Source: Clostridia bacterium (GTDB taxonomy: Bacteria > Bacillota > Clostridia > TANB77 > CAG-508). From it: 5,101 nucleotides of DNA. Where the stretch lies: contig JAAVXQ010000031.1 of NCBI GenBank assembly GCA_022790685.1, positions 1 to 5,101 on the forward strand, given 5' to 3'. Below the pieces are notes generated by a model, which was not told where the DNA came from, did not search any database, and worked only from the letters and a program-made list of their open reading frames with translations. A program made the translations under genes and the position numbers. Shown one piece after another: positions 1 through 5,101 of this stretch. Within the stretch, counting starts at the first letter, position 1. Every line of letters starts with the position of its first letter.

Positions 1-459
1 TGACTCTTCATAATCAAACCTATTTAATCGTAAAATTATTTCTCCTTCTGAAGGTTTGTCTATTCTATTTTCTAGTCTTCTTTTAAGTTCTTCTTTAGGT
101 ACTCTTAAATATATTGTTACTATCTTAATATCTGTAAGTATTTCTTTTAGTTTTTCTGTTCCATTTACATCGATATCTTTTATTATTGTACATTTTTTTG
201 ATTTTTCATTTAATATCTTTTTTGATGTTCCATAATAATGATTATGATGTATATCATATTCATATATTTCATCATTTTGAATTTTTTCTTCAAATTCTTC
301 TTTACTAATAAAAAAATATGTTTGACCTGGAATATCTCCCTCTCTTTGTGGCCTTGTAGTAAAAGATGGTATTGATTCAATTCCATCCATTCTTTTTATT
401 ATTTCTTTTTTTATTGTATCTTTTCCAGAACCTGCAACTCCTGATAATATTACTAACAT
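1..459 (-). CDS. gmk: Guanylate kinase, 3' end cut by the window edge
   Basis: Cytosolic guanylate kinase, which phosphorylates GMP to GDP with ATP. The frame is open for 153 codons from an ATG at 459 to the left edge; the family usually has about 190-205 residues, so roughly 40 C-terminal residues are missing. A P-loop lies at residues 7-15 (GVAGSGKDT). The GMP-binding residues of the family are in place: S32, R36 and R39 in SFTTRPQR, Y48 in TYFF, E67, the YYGTS motif at 75-79, and D97 in IDVNG. The lid arginines at about 127-128 and 144 are also present. The start follows an AAGGAG site at a good distance. It is the last visible gene of the yicC-remA-rpoZ-gmk cluster. The P-loop departs from the usual GPSGxGKxT (V and A in place of P and S, D after the lysine), so the protein is divergent; I still favour guanylate kinase over another P-loop kinase. 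Confidence 0.88.
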   Translation of the reverse strand, partial: MLVILSGVAGSGKDTIKKEIIKRMDGIESIPSFTTRPQREGDIPGQTYFFISKEEFEEKIQNDEIYEYDIHHNHYYGTSKKILNEKSKKCTIIKDIDVNGTEKLKEILTDIKIVTIYLRVPKEELKRRLENRIDKPSEGEIILRLNRFDYEES

Positions 460-477
460 AAAATTACTCCTTATAGA

Positions 478-672
478 TTATTCTTCAATTTCTGTTACTT
501 TTCCTTCTGATATTTCATTAACAGCAAGTGTTACTGCTGATTTTTCATCTACTCCTGTTAGTACTGTTGCTCCTGAAGCAATTTGTCTTGCTCTTTTAGA
601 TGTCATTATTACTAATGAATATCTATCTGGAACAATTTTTAAAAGTTCTGTTACTGCTGGTTTTACCATCAT
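478..672 (-). CDS. rpoZ: DNA-directed RNA polymerase omega subunit
   Basis: Omega subunit of RNA polymerase, which helps fold and assemble the beta' subunit. The 64-residue length fits the short omega proteins of Bacillota. The hallmark segment is at residues 17-34, RYSLVIMTSKRARQIASG, preceded by a PAVTELL helix at 5-11 (family: PSIDELL). The acidic C-terminal segment VNEISEGKV matches the family's E-I-x-E/S-G-K ending. Two ATG codons stand in tandem; the GGGGG run at 682-686 is nine bases from the first and twelve from the second, so the first is preferred. The gene lies between remA and gmk. In most Bacillota I know, gmk comes before rpoZ, so this order is reversed. Confidence 0.93.
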   Translation of the reverse strand: MMVKPAVTELLKIVPDRYSLVIMTSKRARQIASGATVLTGVDEKSAVTLAVNEISEGKVTEIEE

Positions 673-695
673 TTTAAAATTCCCCCTTTATATTT

Positions 696-950
696 TTATT
701 CATCATCTTCTTGATTATCACTGTCAACTCTTCCTGCTACTGTTTCTGGCTGAACTGCTGACAAAATTACGTGTCCAGAATCCATTATAATAACAGATCT
801 AGTACGTCTTCCATAAGTTGCATCTATTGCCATTTTTGAATCTTTAGCTTCTTGAACTATTCTTTTTATAGGTGCAGACTCTGGACTTACTATTGAAATT
901 ATTCTTTCTACTGAAACAATATTTCCAAAACCAATGTTAATAAGTTGCAT
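696..950 (-). CDS. remA: RemA/DUF370 family DNA-binding regulator
   Basis: RemA-family protein of 84 residues. In Bacillus subtilis RemA is a ring-forming DNA-binding protein that activates biofilm matrix and osmoprotection genes; the role in this organism is inferred only. Nearly the whole chain is family-typical: LINIGFGNIV at 3-12, SPESAPIKRIVQEA at 22-35, the arginine-rich IDATYGRRTR at 42-51 and ILSAVQPETVAGR at 62-74, then a short acidic tail. I start it at the ATG at 950 rather than the in-frame ATG at 959. Family members begin at this methionine, and the AAAGGA site at 964-959 is eight bases from it but would touch the upstream ATG. It lies between yicC and rpoZ, the usual place for this gene in Bacillota. 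Confidence 0.92.
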   Translation of the reverse strand: MQLINIGFGNIVSVERIISIVSPESAPIKRIVQEAKDSKMAIDATYGRRTRSVIIMDSGHVILSAVQPETVAGRVDSDNQEDDE

Positions 951-958
951 TTTTTTCA

Positions 959-964
959 TCCTTT
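959..964 (-). promoter_or_regulatory. Ribosome binding site that decides the remA start
   Basis: AAAGGA on the minus strand ends eight bases before the ATG at 950, but overlaps the first base of the alternative ATG at 959. The spacing supports the shorter 84-residue RemA. Confidence 0.7.
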
Positions 965-967
965 CTT

Positions 968-1843
968 TTATTCTATATTTTGAATTTGCTCTCTGATATT
1001 TTCAATTTCTGTTTTTATATCAATAACTCTATTAGTTATTTCTAATGAATTTGCTTTTGAGCCAATTGTGTTTACTTCTCTGTTCATTTCTTGAATTAAA
1101 AAATCCATTTTTTTGCCTATTGGTGAGGACTCTTTAATAAGTTTTAATATTTGTGAAATATGACTTTCTAATCTTGTAAGTTCTTCTTCTACCGAAGACT
1201 TATCAGAAAATATAACTATTTCTTGTGCAAGTCTTGCTTCATCAACAACATTTGTTTTCATTAATTCTTTTACTCTTAATTCTAATTTTTGCATATATTC
1301 TTCAACAAGTGTAGAGGAAAAGGTTTTTATTTCTTCTATTTTTTCTCTAACATAATATATTCTTTTTTCTATATCACTAATTAATTTTTTGCCTTCTTCA
1401 GTTCTCATCTCAACAAATTTTTCTAATGCTTGATTTACTGCTTGCATAAGTTCTGTTAATATTTTATCTTCATCTTGCATATCTTCTATTTTTAGTATTT
1501 CTGGAAGTTTAGATATATCTGTAACACTTAAGTGATAATCCACTCCTGTTTCCTCAGCTAAAAGTTTAAATTCTTTTATATATTCTTTTGCTAGTTCTCT
1601 ATTTACTCTTATATTTGTTCCTTCACTACTGTAATTTTCAAAAGTTATAAATACATCTACTTTTCCTCTAGAAATAGAATTTAATATTTCTTTTCTTATT
1701 TTATCTTCTATAGAGCTAAAAAATCTAGGAAGCTTTACTGATACATCAGTATATTTGTGATTAACTGATTTTATTTCTACTGTATATGTTCTTCCATCTT
1801 TTTCATATCTACTTCTTCCAAATCCAGTCATACTTTTAATCAT
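968..1843 (-). CDS. yicC: YicC/YloC family endoribonuclease
   Basis: YicC-family protein of 291 residues, the usual length. E. coli YicC has been described as an oligomeric endoribonuclease that acts on small RNAs; Bacillus YloC is the orthologue. That activity is family knowledge and is not shown here. The signature start MIKSMTGFGR is intact, followed by EIKSVNHKY at 23-31, LPRFFSSIEDKIRKEI at 38-53 and SRGKVDV at 58-64. The C-terminal DUF1732 domain carries the highly conserved QEMNREVNTIGSKA at 251-264 and ends in the typical IREQIQNIE. The middle of the protein is rich in charged helix. The Shine-Dalgarno AGAGGT overlaps the stop codon of the upstream membrane-protein gene, so translation of the two is probably coupled. 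remA follows closely. Confidence 0.93.
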   Translation of the reverse strand: MIKSMTGFGRSRYEKDGRTYTVEIKSVNHKYTDVSVKLPRFFSSIEDKIRKEILNSISRGKVDVFITFENYSSEGTNIRVNRELAKEYIKEFKLLAEETGVDYHLSVTDISKLPEILKIEDMQDEDKILTELMQAVNQALEKFVEMRTEEGKKLISDIEKRIYYVREKIEEIKTFSSTLVEEYMQKLELRVKELMKTNVVDEARLAQEIVIFSDKSSVEEELTRLESHISQILKLIKESSPIGKKMDFLIQEMNREVNTIGSKANSLEITNRVIDIKTEIENIREQIQNIE

Positions 1844-1852
1844 AGTTTACCT

Positions 1853-2491
1853 CTATTTTCGTTTTTTCTTATTTTTTCCTTTATTTTTGTTTTTATTACC
1901 AGCTTTGTCTTGATTTTGAAAATATTTTTCTTGTTTTTTCTTTTCTCTTTCTTCTTTTAAGGTTTTTGTACTTTCTTCCTCTAAATAACTTTTATTTTCT
2001 TCATAACTTATAATTTCTTTTACATCACTTAAATTACTTCTATGTTTATATTCTCTTAGCACATATGCCACTATTGTTTTTCCTATATAATATATTGCAA
2101 AAAATATAGGAATTATTATCATCATATTTCTATATATAGGATTTGTATATAAATATATATAAGGTATATACACTGATAGCAAACTACATATTAAAACTTC
2201 TATTCCTATTAAAGCTATTTTCATATTGTCTTTTCTATAAGATAATTCAAATACTATAATCGTTCCTATTATCATAATTATCTCTAAATATTTCATAATT
2301 CTTTCAAAAGCTAAATCATTAAATAATTTATATGAAATATTTATTACTACAAAATATAGCATTATAACAATTGCCATTATATTATTATAAAAAAAAGTTT
2401 TATCTATTCCTTCTTTAATTTCTTGAGGTAATTTTCTTTTTTCTTCTATTTCTTGTGCCATCTTTAATGAAGCATCTTCTTGATTACTCAC
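1853..2491 (-). CDS. Four-helix membrane protein of unknown function with lysine-rich tail
   Basis: I do not recognise a family. The 212-residue protein starts with a soluble charged stretch (1-33), then has four predicted membrane helices at about 35-54, 68-85, 91-115 and 123-145. The last 65 or so residues are soluble and very charged; after an acidic/basic helical stretch, the final 20 residues are almost only Lys, Asn, Gly and Arg. Such a tail could contact RNA, ribosomes or acidic lipids, which is inference. With an even number of helices both ends should lie on the same side, presumably the cytoplasm by the positive-inside rule. The start is GTG at 2491, five bases after a perfect AGGAGG at 2502-2497, which overlaps the rsmE stop codon. 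The gene is locked between rsmE and yicC, and its stop overlaps the yicC Shine-Dalgarno. Confidence 0.82.
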   Translation of the reverse strand: MSNQEDASLKMAQEIEEKRKLPQEIKEGIDKTFFYNNIMAIVIMLYFVVINISYKLFNDLAFERIMKYLEIIMIIGTIIVFELSYRKDNMKIALIGIEVLICSLLSVYIPYIYLYTNPIYRNMMIIIPIFFAIYYIGKTIVAYVLREYKHRSNLSDVKEIISYEENKSYLEEESTKTLKEEREKKKQEKYFQNQDKAGNKNKNKGKNKKKRK

Positions 2492-2496
2492 ATTTT

Positions 2497-2502
2497 CCTC
2501 CT
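2497..2502 (-). promoter_or_regulatory. AGGAGG ribosome binding site over the rsmE stop codon
   Basis: A perfect AGGAGG shares bases with the rsmE TAG stop (2503-2501) and is five bases from the GTG at 2491. It decides this unusual start for the membrane protein and suggests translational coupling with rsmE. An ATG two bases upstream of the GTG runs straight into TGA and is not a usable start. Confidence 0.75.
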
Positions 2503-3238
2503 ACATTTCTAACTCGTACATTATTACTGATGACAAATAAAGTGCAACAGTTTCTGTCCTTAGTATTCTATTTCCAAGAGTTACAACCTTAGCTCCTTTT
2601 TCTCTTAATAAGCTGACTTCCTTTTCAGTTATTCCTCCTTCTGGTCCTATTATTACAGCAATATTGTAACTTTCTTTTTTTTCTATATTTTTTAATTCAT
2701 CTTTAATAGAATTTTCTTTTTCTTCTTCATATGCTAAAAATACAATATCATACAAGCCTACATCAATTTCACTTAAGTTTTTAATATTGTCTATAATAGG
2801 AACAATATCTCTTCCTGATTGCTTTGCTGAAGCTTCTGATATTTTTTGCCATCTTTCTATCTTTTTTTGTTCATCTTTTCCCTCTAGTTTTACAACACAT
2901 CTTTCAAATTTTGTAGGTATAAATTTTGAAGTTCCAAGTTCTGTTCCTTTTTGTATTATAAGTTCCATTTTGTCTGATTTAGGTAAACCTTGATATATTA
3001 CCAAGTTTACTTTTCCTTCTGCCTCATTTTTTGCTACTTGATTTATACTACATTCAATTTTTTCTTTGCTGATAGTATCTATTTTACAGATATAATTGAT
3101 TTTATTATCAAAATCACATATTTTTATTAAGGTATCTTTTTCTAGTCTTAAAACATTTTTTATGTGATTTACATCATCACCAATTATATTTATTATTTTA
3201 TCATTTATTTGATTTGATTTTACAAAAAACTTCCTCAT
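2501..3238 (-). CDS. rsmE: 16S rRNA (uracil-1498-N3)-methyltransferase RsmE
   Basis: Methylates N3 of U1498 in 16S rRNA using S-adenosylmethionine, acting on the small ribosomal subunit. Its 245 residues match the family length. An N-terminal PUA-like domain (about 1-70) contains NHIKNVLRL at 24-32. The SPOUT methyltransferase domain follows with KSDKMELIIQKGTELG at 87-102, ERCVV at 112-116, RWQKISEASAKQSGR at 129-143, the cofactor-knot loop IGPEGGIT at 197-204 and LGNRILRTETV at 221-231. All family landmarks are intact. The start is ATG at 3238 after an AGAGGA site. It is the first gene of the operon, and a promoter with an extended -10 lies about 30 bases upstream. In other Bacillota rsmE often sits beside prmA and dnaJ; here it leads the yicC cluster. 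Confidence 0.95.
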   Translation of the reverse strand: MRKFFVKSNQINDKIINIIGDDVNHIKNVLRLEKDTLIKICDFDNKINYICKIDTISKEKIECSINQVAKNEAEGKVNLVIYQGLPKSDKMELIIQKGTELGTSKFIPTKFERCVVKLEGKDEQKKIERWQKISEASAKQSGRDIVPIIDNIKNLSEIDVGLYDIVFLAYEEEKENSIKDELKNIEKKESYNIAVIIGPEGGITEKEVSLLREKGAKVVTLGNRILRTETVALYLSSVIMYELEM

Positions 3239-3268
3239 TTTTCCTCTTTTAAATCATTTGATTTTTAT

Positions 3269-3297
3269 ATTATAACATAGATTAAAAGAGAAATAAA
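3269..3297 (-). promoter_or_regulatory. Predicted sigma-A promoter of the rsmE-yicC-gmk operon
   Basis: A perfect TATAAT lies at 3274-3269 on the minus strand, preceded by TG at the extended -10 position (TGTTATAAT). Seventeen bases upstream is only a weak -35, TTTATT (3297-3292). The extended -10 can make up for this. The -35 lies inside the hairpin/direct-repeat block that follows the Nudix gene. Confidence 0.6.
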
Positions 3298-3339
3298 GAG
3301 AAATAAAAAGATTTTAATAGTTTTTTTATTTCTCTTTTA
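3283..3339 (-). terminator. AT-rich hairpin downstream of the Nudix gene, possible terminator
   Basis: The arm at 3295-3307 is a perfect 13-base inverted match of 3325-3337, with a 17-base, mostly A/T loop that can extend the stem. An alternative arm at 3283-3297 matches 3325-3339 over 15 bases. The stem has few G-C pairs and the following minus-strand sequence is pyrimidine-rich but not a clean T run, so termination may be partial. It would separate the Nudix gene from the rsmE operon. Confidence 0.42.
3285..3304. repeat. Two tandem copies of a 10-base repeat
   Basis: AAAGAGAAAT occurs twice head to tail (3285-3294 and 3295-3304) and its inverse complement appears once at about 3328-3337. 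The repeat therefore gives the downstream arm two possible pairing partners. Confidence 0.75.
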
Positions 3340-3355
3340 TTGATATTAACTTAAG

Positions 3356-3805
3356 CTATTTCCAATAATATTTTCCTTTATCATCTCTATAGCAATCTAA
3401 TTTTAAATAATTATTATTTTTTTCTTTATAAAATTCTTTTATAAAAAGCAAATCACTTTCTATGACTTCTTTAGAAGTAAGTAGTTCCTCTATATCAAAC
3501 CATTTTGAGGTAAGTTCTCCTTCATATTTCCTTATATCACTATTTTTAAGCTTACAGCAGTATAACATACTTGTACTACCAGTGTCATGCATAATCTCTG
3601 TTGAAACTCCTAAAACCTTTTCAAACTGAAATTTAATTCCTGTTTCTTCAAACAATTCTCGTTCTATAGCTGTATCTAAATGTTCTCCATCCTCTACTTT
3701 TCCACCAGGCAATCCCCACAAACCTACAAAATCTCCTCTTTCTCTTTTTATTAAAAGAATTTTACCATCTTGCTCAGCCACTCCAATTACTACATTAACT
3801 AGCAT
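3356..3805 (-). CDS. Nudix hydrolase
   Basis: Nudix-family pyrophosphohydrolase of 149 residues. Members cleave nucleoside diphosphates linked to another group, and the substrate cannot be read from this sequence. The Nudix box at 35-57 fits G-x5-E-x7-RE-U-x-EE-x-G-U exactly, with the metal-binding glutamates of REL-F-EE at 50, 53 and 54. It is preceded by an MutT/ADP-ribose-type lead-in, ILLIKRERGDFVGLWGLPGG at 16-35. The C-terminal part has the usual W-F-x-x-E-E-L turn (KWFDIEELL) followed by a basic, aromatic tail. The start at 3805 has a GGAGG site seven bases upstream. It has its own promoter and is transcribed away from the RsiV-like gene. An 8-oxo-dGTP, ADP-ribose or other nucleotide substrate are all possible. 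Confidence 0.9.
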   Translation of the reverse strand: MLVNVVIGVAEQDGKILLIKRERGDFVGLWGLPGGKVEDGEHLDTAIERELFEETGIKFQFEKVLGVSTEIMHDTGSTSMLYCCKLKNSDIRKYEGELTSKWFDIEELLTSKEVIESDLLFIKEFYKEKNNNYLKLDCYRDDKGKYYWK

Positions 3806-3844
3806 AAGATTTCCTCCATATATAATTATTAATCATTTTTTATA

Positions 3845-3873
3845 ATTATATATTAATTATTTTTTAACATCAA
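3845..3873 (-). promoter_or_regulatory. Predicted sigma-A promoter of the Nudix gene
   Basis: On the minus strand, TTGATG (3873-3868) and a perfect TATAAT (3850-3845) are separated by exactly 17 bases, a near-consensus vegetative promoter. Transcription would begin near 3838, giving a leader of about 30 bases that contains the ribosome binding site. Confidence 0.68.
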
Positions 3874-3881
3874 GTTAACTT
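3872..3881. promoter_or_regulatory. 10-base palindrome in the divergent promoter region
   Basis: AAGTTAACTT is a perfect palindrome that overlaps the edge of the Nudix -35. TTAAC/GTTAA arms at 3864-3868 and 3874-3878 form an overlapping second dyad. It could be an operator between the divergent genes, but palindromes of this length are common in such AT-rich DNA. Confidence 0.25.
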
Positions 3882-3909
3882 TTTTATATTTTTTTCATAA
3901 TTATATAGT

Positions 3910-3916
3910 AGGTGAT
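3910..3916 (+). promoter_or_regulatory. Ribosome binding site that decides the start of the RsiV-like gene
   Basis: AGGTGAT is a seven-base match to the complement of the 16S rRNA 3' end and places ATG 3921 at a normal distance. The in-frame GTG at 3912 lies inside this site and so is unlikely to be the start. Confidence 0.75.
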
Positions 3917-3920
3917 TTTT

Positions 3921-4559
3921 ATGTTTAATATAATAACAAATACTATTGAAAAAGAATTATTTTATAAAGGTGATTTAATATTAAAATACAAAATTAATTA
4001 TCCTAGTATACATACTTCAAAATGCAAATTATTAAATTTTAATATTTTTAACTTTAATCTAGCAATTGAACAAGAAAAATATGTGACTAACACATTATTT
4101 AGAGAAGCTGTCCAAACCTATGAATATAATTTATCTAATGGATATCCTATTATGGTATATGAGTTAATTTATGATTATACTATTACTTATAATGAAAATA
4201 ATATTATAAGTTTATATTTTGATAATTATATTTTTTCTGGTGGTGCTCATGGTTCTACAACTAGAACTTCTCAAAATTGGAACATGTTATATGGTAATCA
4301 ATTTACTTTAGATAAGCTATTTCCCGATAATCAAAACTACCTTATTAATATTTTGCAAAATATTAATAATCAAATTGAAGAAAATATTCAAAATGGAAAT
4401 GGACAATATTTTGATAATTATTGTAAATTAGTGTTAGAAAACTTTAATCTACAAAATTTTTATATACTATCTGATTCTTTATTTGCTATATATTTTCAAC
4501 AATATGATATTGCTCCATACTCTAGTGGGATTCCAGTTTTTGAAATTAATTATAAATAA
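3921..4559 (+). CDS. RsiV-like DUF4163/DUF3298 domain protein, no visible anchor
   Basis: A 212-residue protein that resembles the extracytoplasmic part of RsiV, the anti-sigma-V factor that binds lysozyme in Bacillus, and the matching domain of the deacetylase PdaC. The first half (about 10-105) fits DUF4163, ending in YELIYDYTITY. The family motif SGGAHG is at 106-111, followed by the N-W-N-x-x-x-G-x-x-x-x-L-x-x-L-F pattern. The DUF3298 part ends in YFQQYDIAPYSSGIPVF at 191-207, which is diagnostic. I see no signal peptide, membrane helix, lipobox or sigma-binding segment, so it looks like the sensor domain alone, apparently cytoplasmic unless exported by an unusual route. No sigma-factor gene is adjacent. 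The start is ATG 3921. The protein is rich in Asn, Tyr and Phe. Its promoter is unclear: candidates such as TTAACA with TATATT have poor spacing. Ligand and function are unknown. Confidence 0.82.
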   Translation: MFNIITNTIEKELFYKGDLILKYKINYPSIHTSKCKLLNFNIFNFNLAIEQEKYVTNTLFREAVQTYEYNLSNGYPIMVYELIYDYTITYNENNIISLYFDNYIFSGGAHGSTTRTSQNWNMLYGNQFTLDKLFPDNQNYLINILQNINNQIEENIQNGNGQYFDNYCKLVLENFNLQNFYILSDSLFAIYFQQYDIAPYSSGIPVFEINYK

Positions 4560-4635
4560 TTCTTTTGTTTTTAAGCTGTTTTAATTATATTTACTTTAGT
4601 AATCAAAAAATAATTTTAATAGCAAAAATTCTATA

Positions 4636-4677
4636 AAAAAATATGAGACTACAAATTAATGTGATCTCATATTTTTT
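4636..4677. terminator. Bidirectional rho-independent terminator
   Basis: A perfect 13-base inverted repeat (4636-4648 with 4665-4677) surrounds a 16-base loop that can pair further through ACA/TGT. The stem ends in runs of A on the left and T on the right, so a transcript from either side gets a hairpin followed by U residues. It lies between two convergent units, the RsiV-like gene and the dehydrogenase remnant, and fits both. Confidence 0.82.
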
Positions 4678-4683
4678 ATTTAC

Positions 4684-4975
4684 TTAATTTCTTTCTATTA
4701 TAATATCTGCAACCGTTAAATTAGTATCATTTGTTACATTATCTATTATCGTTTTAGCTACATCCTCTGGTCTCATAAAAGTAGCTTGCTTTTCTTCTGA
4801 CACATCTCCTATGAAACCTTTATAGTTTTCTTTATATGTGTCTTCTAATGTCTTCATTTTATCTATATTTCTATCTATGTTGCAAACAAAGTAATTCTTA
4901 TCCATAAATTGTTTGACAATCGCTAAACCTAAGCCGACTTGCTCCACCTGTTACAATAAATATTTCTTTATTCAT
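4684..4975 (-). pseudogene. Short-chain dehydrogenase/reductase remnant: frameshift and internal deletion
   Basis: An intact SDR is an NAD(P)-dependent oxidoreductase of about 230-250 residues. Here an ATG at 4975, with an AGGAG site at 4991-4987, opens with MNKEIFIVTGGAS. The expected TGGASGLG motif breaks: one extra base, about position 4936, shifts the frame, and the protein goes on in the next frame as GLGLAIVKQFMDKNYFVCNIDRN. After the β3 region GDVSEE, the sequence passes directly to a C-terminal SDR segment, RPEDVAKTII and LTVADIIIERN. The central third to half, with the NNAG motif, catalytic Ser, YxxxK and the following Pro-Gly loop, is missing; the seam is near 4785-4800. No active enzyme can result. 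The remaining codons look little decayed, so the loss seems recent. An 87-codon frame starting at GTG 4947 is the shifted part only and has no ribosome binding site of its own that I can see. Confidence 0.85.
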
Positions 4976-4989
4976 AAATTTTATTTCTC

Positions 4990-5101
4990 CTATAATCTAT
5001 TTCTTAATAGTTCTAATATTTCTGGCATATATGATTTTTCTACAAAAGTAATATCTTCACTTCCATTTCTTATCATTTCTTCAATTTTTTCAAAAGAAAA
5101 A
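4990..5101 (-). CDS. C-terminal end of an unidentified protein
   Basis: An open frame enters from the right edge and ends at TAG 4992-4990, giving about 36 residues that end in YMPEILELLRNRL. The fragment is charged and probably helical; I cannot assign a family. The reading is supported by its stop codon overlapping the AGGAG ribosome binding site of the dehydrogenase remnant, the same stop/ribosome-binding-site overlap seen at the rsmE and membrane-protein junctions. It and the SDR were probably cotranscribed. Confidence 0.55.
   Translation of the reverse strand, partial: FSFEKIEEMIRNGSEDITFVEKSYMPEILELLRNRL

Noticed and set aside
951..959. Upstream ATG adding three residues to RemA
   Set aside because: The ribosome binding site touches this ATG, and family members begin at the later methionine.
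2787..2993. Plus-strand open frame of 68 codons
   Set aside because: It lies antisense within rsmE, whose conserved motifs cover the same bases, and it has no convincing ribosome binding site.
3285..3340. Short repeats as a CRISPR array or mobile-element end
   Set aside because: There are only two 10-base copies without spacers, and no cas gene, transposase or target duplication is nearby.
3912..3920. GTG start adding three residues to the RsiV-like protein
   Set aside because: The GTG is part of the AGGTGAT ribosome binding site; ATG 3921 has proper spacing.
3806..3920. Riboswitch in the Nudix or RsiV-like leader
   Set aside because: The leaders are short (about 30 bases for the Nudix gene) and almost only A and T, with no recognisable aptamer core.
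4560..4635. Possible small RNA or extra gene after the RsiV-like gene
   Set aside because: The stretch is AT-rich with stops in all frames I checked and no promoter-like pair; it looks like a plain 3' leader to the terminator.
4684..4947. 87-codon frame as an independent small gene
   Set aside because: It begins at a GTG inside the broken glycine motif, has no ribosome binding site, and continues the SDR fold from the adjacent frame, so it is part of a pseudogene.

Overview
The window is very AT-rich (my estimate is under 30% GC). Genes are tightly packed with strong AGGAGG-type ribosome binding sites and use the standard code. Together with RemA, an omega subunit of the Bacillota type and the yicC-remA-rpoZ-gmk neighbourhood, this points to a Bacillota genome, most likely an uncultured low-GC Clostridia. 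No rRNA, tRNA, CRISPR array or transposase is visible.

Positions 1-3240 hold one long minus-strand operon, read right to left. It runs rsmE (16S rRNA m3U1498 methyltransferase), a four-helix membrane protein of unknown function with a lysine-rich tail, yicC (endoribonuclease family), remA (DUF370 DNA-binding regulator), rpoZ (RNA polymerase omega) and gmk (guanylate kinase, cut by the left edge). Gaps are about 25 bases or less. Two Shine-Dalgarno sequences lie on the stop codon of the preceding gene, which suggests coupled translation. An extended -10 promoter precedes rsmE. The theme is core information processing: ribosome modification, RNA turnover, transcription and GTP supply.

Positions 3240-3920 hold a separate minus-strand Nudix hydrolase gene with its own good promoter and an AT-rich hairpin downstream. 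The 106-base region at its 5' end is divergent and also serves a plus-strand gene. Positions 3921-4559 encode an RsiV-like DUF4163/DUF3298 protein without a visible membrane anchor or signal peptide. A strong hairpin at 4636-4677 sits between this gene and the converging minus-strand unit and can serve both.

Positions 4684-4975 hold the remnant of a short-chain dehydrogenase/reductase gene. It has a one-base frameshift inside the nucleotide-binding glycine motif and lacks the central catalytic part. Its ribosome binding site overlaps the stop codon of an upstream gene, of which only the last 36 or so codons (4990-5101) are in the window.

I see no clear new defence system or mobile system. 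The most interesting items are the decayed dehydrogenase, the unknown membrane protein inside the housekeeping operon, the unanchored RsiV-like protein, the swapped rpoZ-gmk order with an atypical kinase P-loop, and the repeat/hairpin structure overlapping the rsmE promoter.
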